DNA of 14,499 nt, taken from NCBI GenBank assembly GCA_050329575.1, contig JBHJOP010000118.1:1-14499 (forward strand), given 5' to 3'. The notes under the pieces were generated by a model. That model was not told the origin of the DNA, searched no databases, and saw nothing but the letters and a program-made list of their open reading frames with translations. This document shows positions 12,354 through 14,499 of the stretch, piece by piece. How positions within the stretch are numbered: position 1 is the first letter of the stretch; the number at the start of each line of letters is the position of its first letter. Source of the stretch: JAUXFS01 sp050329575. Lineage in GTDB: Bacteria > Pseudomonadota > Alphaproteobacteria > Rhodospirillales > Defluviicoccaceae. Both the position numbers and the translations under genes were made by a program.

Positions 12354-13895
12354 TCAGCGGAGAGCGGCGAGGAAGCGGTCGGCGGCGCCGACGATGGCGG
12401 CGACGCGCCCGGCGGGCATCCGCTCCAGCGTGCGGTAGACGAGCGCCATCCGCGGGTTGCCGGCCAGCCGCTCGCGGTGGCGGACGAGGAACCGCCAGTA
12501 GAGGAGGTTGAACGGGCAGGCGTCGGGGCCGGTCGCGCGCTGCGGGTCGTAGCGGCAGCCGGCGCAGTAGTCCGACATCCGGTCGATGTAGCGGCCGCTG
12601 GCGGCGTAGGGCTTGGACGCGAGGACGCCGCCGTCGGCGTAGAGCGCCATGCCGTGGGTGTTGGGAAGTTCCACCCATTCGTAGGCGTCGGCGTAGACGC
12701 CGAGATACCAGGCCTCGATCGCGGCGGGGGCGATCCCGGCGAGCAGGGCGAAGTTGCCGGTGACCATCAGCCGCTGGATGTGGTGGGCGTAGGCCTCCTC
12801 GCGGGTCTGGGTGATGCAGTGACGGAGGCACGCGAGGTCGGTGTCGCCGGTCCAGTAGAAGGCCGGAAGCGGCCGGTCGGCGGCGAAGAAGTTGCTCTCG
12901 GCATAGCCCGGCATCTTCAGCCAGTAGACGCCGCGGACGTATTCGCGCCAGCCGGCAATCTGGCGGATGAAGCCCTCGGCGGCGTTGAGGGGAACGCGGC
13001 CGGCCCGGCACTCGGCGTCGACGCGGCGGCAGACGGCGCGCGGATCGAGCAGCCCGATGTTGAGATAGAGGCCGATTACGGCGTGGTAGAGGGTCTTCTC
13101 CCCCGCTTTCATGGCATCCTGGTAGTCGCCGAACGCCGGCAGCGCGCGCTTCACGAAGCGGTCGAACGCCGCTTCGGCGTCGGCGCGGCGGACCGCGAAC
13201 CAGAACGGCTCGAGATCGCCGAAAGCGGCCCCGAAACGCCCGGCGACGAGGCCGAGGACGTCGCGGGTGATCGCGTCGGGGGCGAACCGGGCGGGCTCGG
13301 GCGGACGGGCATCGGCCGGCAGCGGCTTGCGGTTCTCGGCATCGAAGTTCCAGCGGCCGCCGAGCGGCCCGCCCGCGTCGTCGAGCAGCAGGCCGGTGGC
13401 GCGCCGCATCTCCCGGTAGAAGTGCTCCATGCGCAGCGATTTGCGGCCCTCGGCCCAGGCCGCGAAGCGGGCCCGCGAGGCGAAAAACCGGTCGTCGTCG
13501 CGGATCTCGACCGGCACGCCGAGGGCGTCCTGCCAGTCCCGCATGTCCGTCCACACCCGCCACTCGCCGGGCTCGGTGACGACGACGCGGCGCGGCCGGT
13601 GGCGGGCGACCGCCGCGGCGAGGGCGTCGCGGAAACCCGCGGCGGCTCCCGGTCCGTCGAGGGGGCGGTAGTCGACGGCGATGCCGGCGGCGCGCAGTTC
13701 ATCGGCGAAGTGGCGCATCGCCGACAGCACGAAGGCGATCTTCTTCTTGTGGTGGGGGGCGTAGGTGCACTCGCCGTCGCATTCGGCCATCACCACCACG
13801 TCGCGCGCCGGGTCGAGATCGCGGAGGCTGGAGAGCGCCGGGCTCAGCTGATCGCCGAGCACGAAGCGAAGGGTGTCGACCGCCCGGGCGCTCAA
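12354..13895 (-). CDS. phrB: Iron-sulfur bacterial cryptochrome/photolyase (FeS-BCP, PhrB/CryB type)
   Basis: 513 residues. Starts at TTG 13895 with GAGG 8 bases upstream, 10 bases after the preceding stop, so translation is probably coupled. Light-driven repair of UV (6-4) photoproducts, or blue-light sensing, with FAD. The N-terminus LRFVLGDQLSPALSSL begins the antenna domain; KKKIAFVLSAMRHFA (50-64) is also typical. The [4Fe-4S] ligands are intact: Cys356, Cys444, Cys447 and Cys460. These are each exactly six residues later than Cys350, 438, 441 and 454 of Agrobacterium PhrB, so alignment between these sites is gap-free. Other family stretches include GWREYVRGVYWLKMPGY (315-331), HHIQRLMVTGNFALL (371-385) and MALYADGG (416-423). 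The symbol follows Agrobacterium usage and differs from E. coli phr, a different subclass. Upstream is an SDR gene; downstream, rpoH. Confidence 0.93.
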   Translation of the reverse strand: MSARAVDTLRFVLGDQLSPALSSLRDLDPARDVVVMAECDGECTYAPHHKKKIAFVLSAMRHFADELRAAGIAVDYRPLDGPGAAAGFRDALAAAVARHRPRRVVVTEPGEWRVWTDMRDWQDALGVPVEIRDDDRFFASRARFAAWAEGRKSLRMEHFYREMRRATGLLLDDAGGPLGGRWNFDAENRKPLPADARPPEPARFAPDAITRDVLGLVAGRFGAAFGDLEPFWFAVRRADAEAAFDRFVKRALPAFGDYQDAMKAGEKTLYHAVIGLYLNIGLLDPRAVCRRVDAECRAGRVPLNAAEGFIRQIAGWREYVRGVYWLKMPGYAESNFFAADRPLPAFYWTGDTDLACLRHCITQTREEAYAHHIQRLMVTGNFALLAGIAPAAIEAWYLGVYADAYEWVELPNTHGMALYADGGVLASKPYAASGRYIDRMSDYCAGCRYDPQRATGPDACPFNLLYWRFLVRHRERLAGNPRMALVYRTLERMPAGRVAAIVGAADRFLAALR

Positions 13896-13905
13896 CGCGG
13901 CAGCC

Positions 13906-14499
13906 TCAGCCGCGGGTGCGGACGCGCGACCGGCCGCCGTCGACCGGGATCACCTGGCCGGTGATCCAGGCGCTGTCGGGCGCCAGCAGGAAGGCGGCGG
14001 CGGCGGCGAGGTCTTCGGGCTCGCCGAGGCGCGGAATGGCGTGCAGCCGGGCGATGCCCTCGGCGACGGCGTCGTTGCGGACGAAGGCGTCGGCGAGCGG
14101 CGTGCGGGTGAGGCTGGGGGCGACGGCGTTGACGCGCACCTTCGGCGCCAGTTCGGCGGCGAGCGCCCGGGTCAGCCCCTCGATCCCGCCCTTCGCCGCA
14201 GAGATCACCGCGTGGTTGGGGAACCCCTGGGCGACGGCGACGGTGGAGAACAGGACGACCGAACCGCCGCCCGCCTCGAGCGCCTTCTGCGCCGCCCGCA
14301 CCGCGAGGGCCGCGCCGACGACGTTCAGGCGGAAGGCGTCGACGAAGTCGGCGGCGCCGGCCGACCGCAGCGGCTTGACGACGATCGATCCGACGCAGTA
14401 GGCGAGGCCGGCGAGCGCGCCGTTCGCCGCCGCGCGGGCGACGACGCCCGTCAGCGGGGCGTCGTCCAGCACGTCGCAGGCCGCGTGGTCGGCGCCGGT
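13906..14499 (-). CDS. Short-chain dehydrogenase-like protein, 5' end outside window
   Basis: The last 197 residues are visible; the N-terminal nucleotide-binding Gly motif lies past base 14499. The classical NNAG turn is replaced by LAYCVGS (residues about 33-39 of the visible part). The active-site segment is VVLFSTVAVAQGFPNHAVIS then AAKGGIEGL: counting back 13 from the usual Tyr places Thr at the catalytic Ser position and Ile at the Tyr of YxxxK, while the Lys is kept. The C-terminal half is a normal SDR: NAVAPSLTRTPLAD, RLGEPEDLAAAAAFLL, WITGQVIPVDGG. From memory, similar Tyr-less SDR proteins occur next to photolyase genes elsewhere, so this is probably a distinct subfamily and not a damaged gene. 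It may bind NAD(P)(H) without classical catalysis. It shares an operon with the photolyase. Confidence 0.85.
   Translation of the reverse strand, partial: TGADHAACDVLDDAPLTGVVARAAANGALAGLAYCVGSIVVKPLRSAGAADFVDAFRLNVVGAALAVRAAQKALEAGGGSVVLFSTVAVAQGFPNHAVISAAKGGIEGLTRALAAELAPKVRVNAVAPSLTRTPLADAFVRNDAVAEGIARLHAIPRLGEPEDLAAAAAFLLAPDSAWITGQVIPVDGGRSRVRTRG

Noticed and set aside
11199..13964. A 921-residue plus-strand open frame
   Set aside because: It lies antisense to rpoH and the photolyase, is rich in Gly/Arg/Val/Ala without domain motifs, and reflects GC-rich antisense coding symmetry.

Overview
This is a GC-rich bacterial chromosomal window with codon use strongly biased to G/C in third positions. 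Three things point to the Alphaproteobacteria: an RpoH-type heat-shock sigma factor, three short secreted proteins with the VPLPA variant of the PEP-CTERM sorting tail, and an iron-sulfur (PhrB-type) photolyase. The family cannot be fixed from the sequence; a Rhodospirillales- or Rhodobacterales-like surface-living or aquatic bacterium fits. No rRNA, tRNA, CRISPR array or intact insertion sequence is visible.

Layout. 1-590 (-): the N-terminal part of an RTX (haemolysin-type calcium-binding repeat) protein that runs off the left edge; its repeats carry Met at the same position 20 times in a row. 591-1001: gene-free, with the leader of the RTX gene, an AT-rich promoter-like island and several hairpins. 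1002-1646 (-): a glycine-zipper membrane protein with a YflT-like stress-protein layout. Divergent from it, 1835-4315 (+) holds malonyl-CoA synthetase (matB), a secreted EndoU-fold nuclease and a small acidic protein placed like its immunity protein. 4356-4514 (-): a tiny membrane protein, with a perfect CRP-type palindrome behind it. 4799-6666 (-): a sulfotransferase followed by a hydroxypyruvate-reductase-like dehydrogenase. 6900-8282 (+): a polysaccharide flippase, divergent from the sulfotransferase. 8283-8893: gene-free, with dispersed inverted and direct repeats resembling the ends of a small transposon, then a clear terminator. 8894-11106 (-): three consecutive VPLPA-CTERM secreted proteins. 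11331-14499 (-): a short-chain dehydrogenase (5' end outside the window), the FeS photolyase and rpoH, all in one direction.

How they fit together. The right end looks like a light or photo-oxidative stress module: DNA photorepair, an SDR-like protein with altered catalytic residues, and a stress sigma factor. Sulfotransferase, flippase, three exosortase substrates and the RTX protein together suggest investment in the cell surface and extracellular matrix. The two most unusual objects are the RTX protein with its unbroken every-ninth-residue methionine ladder and the free-standing, signal-peptide-bearing EndoU nuclease with its partner gene. Assignments were made by reading motifs; no database search was run.
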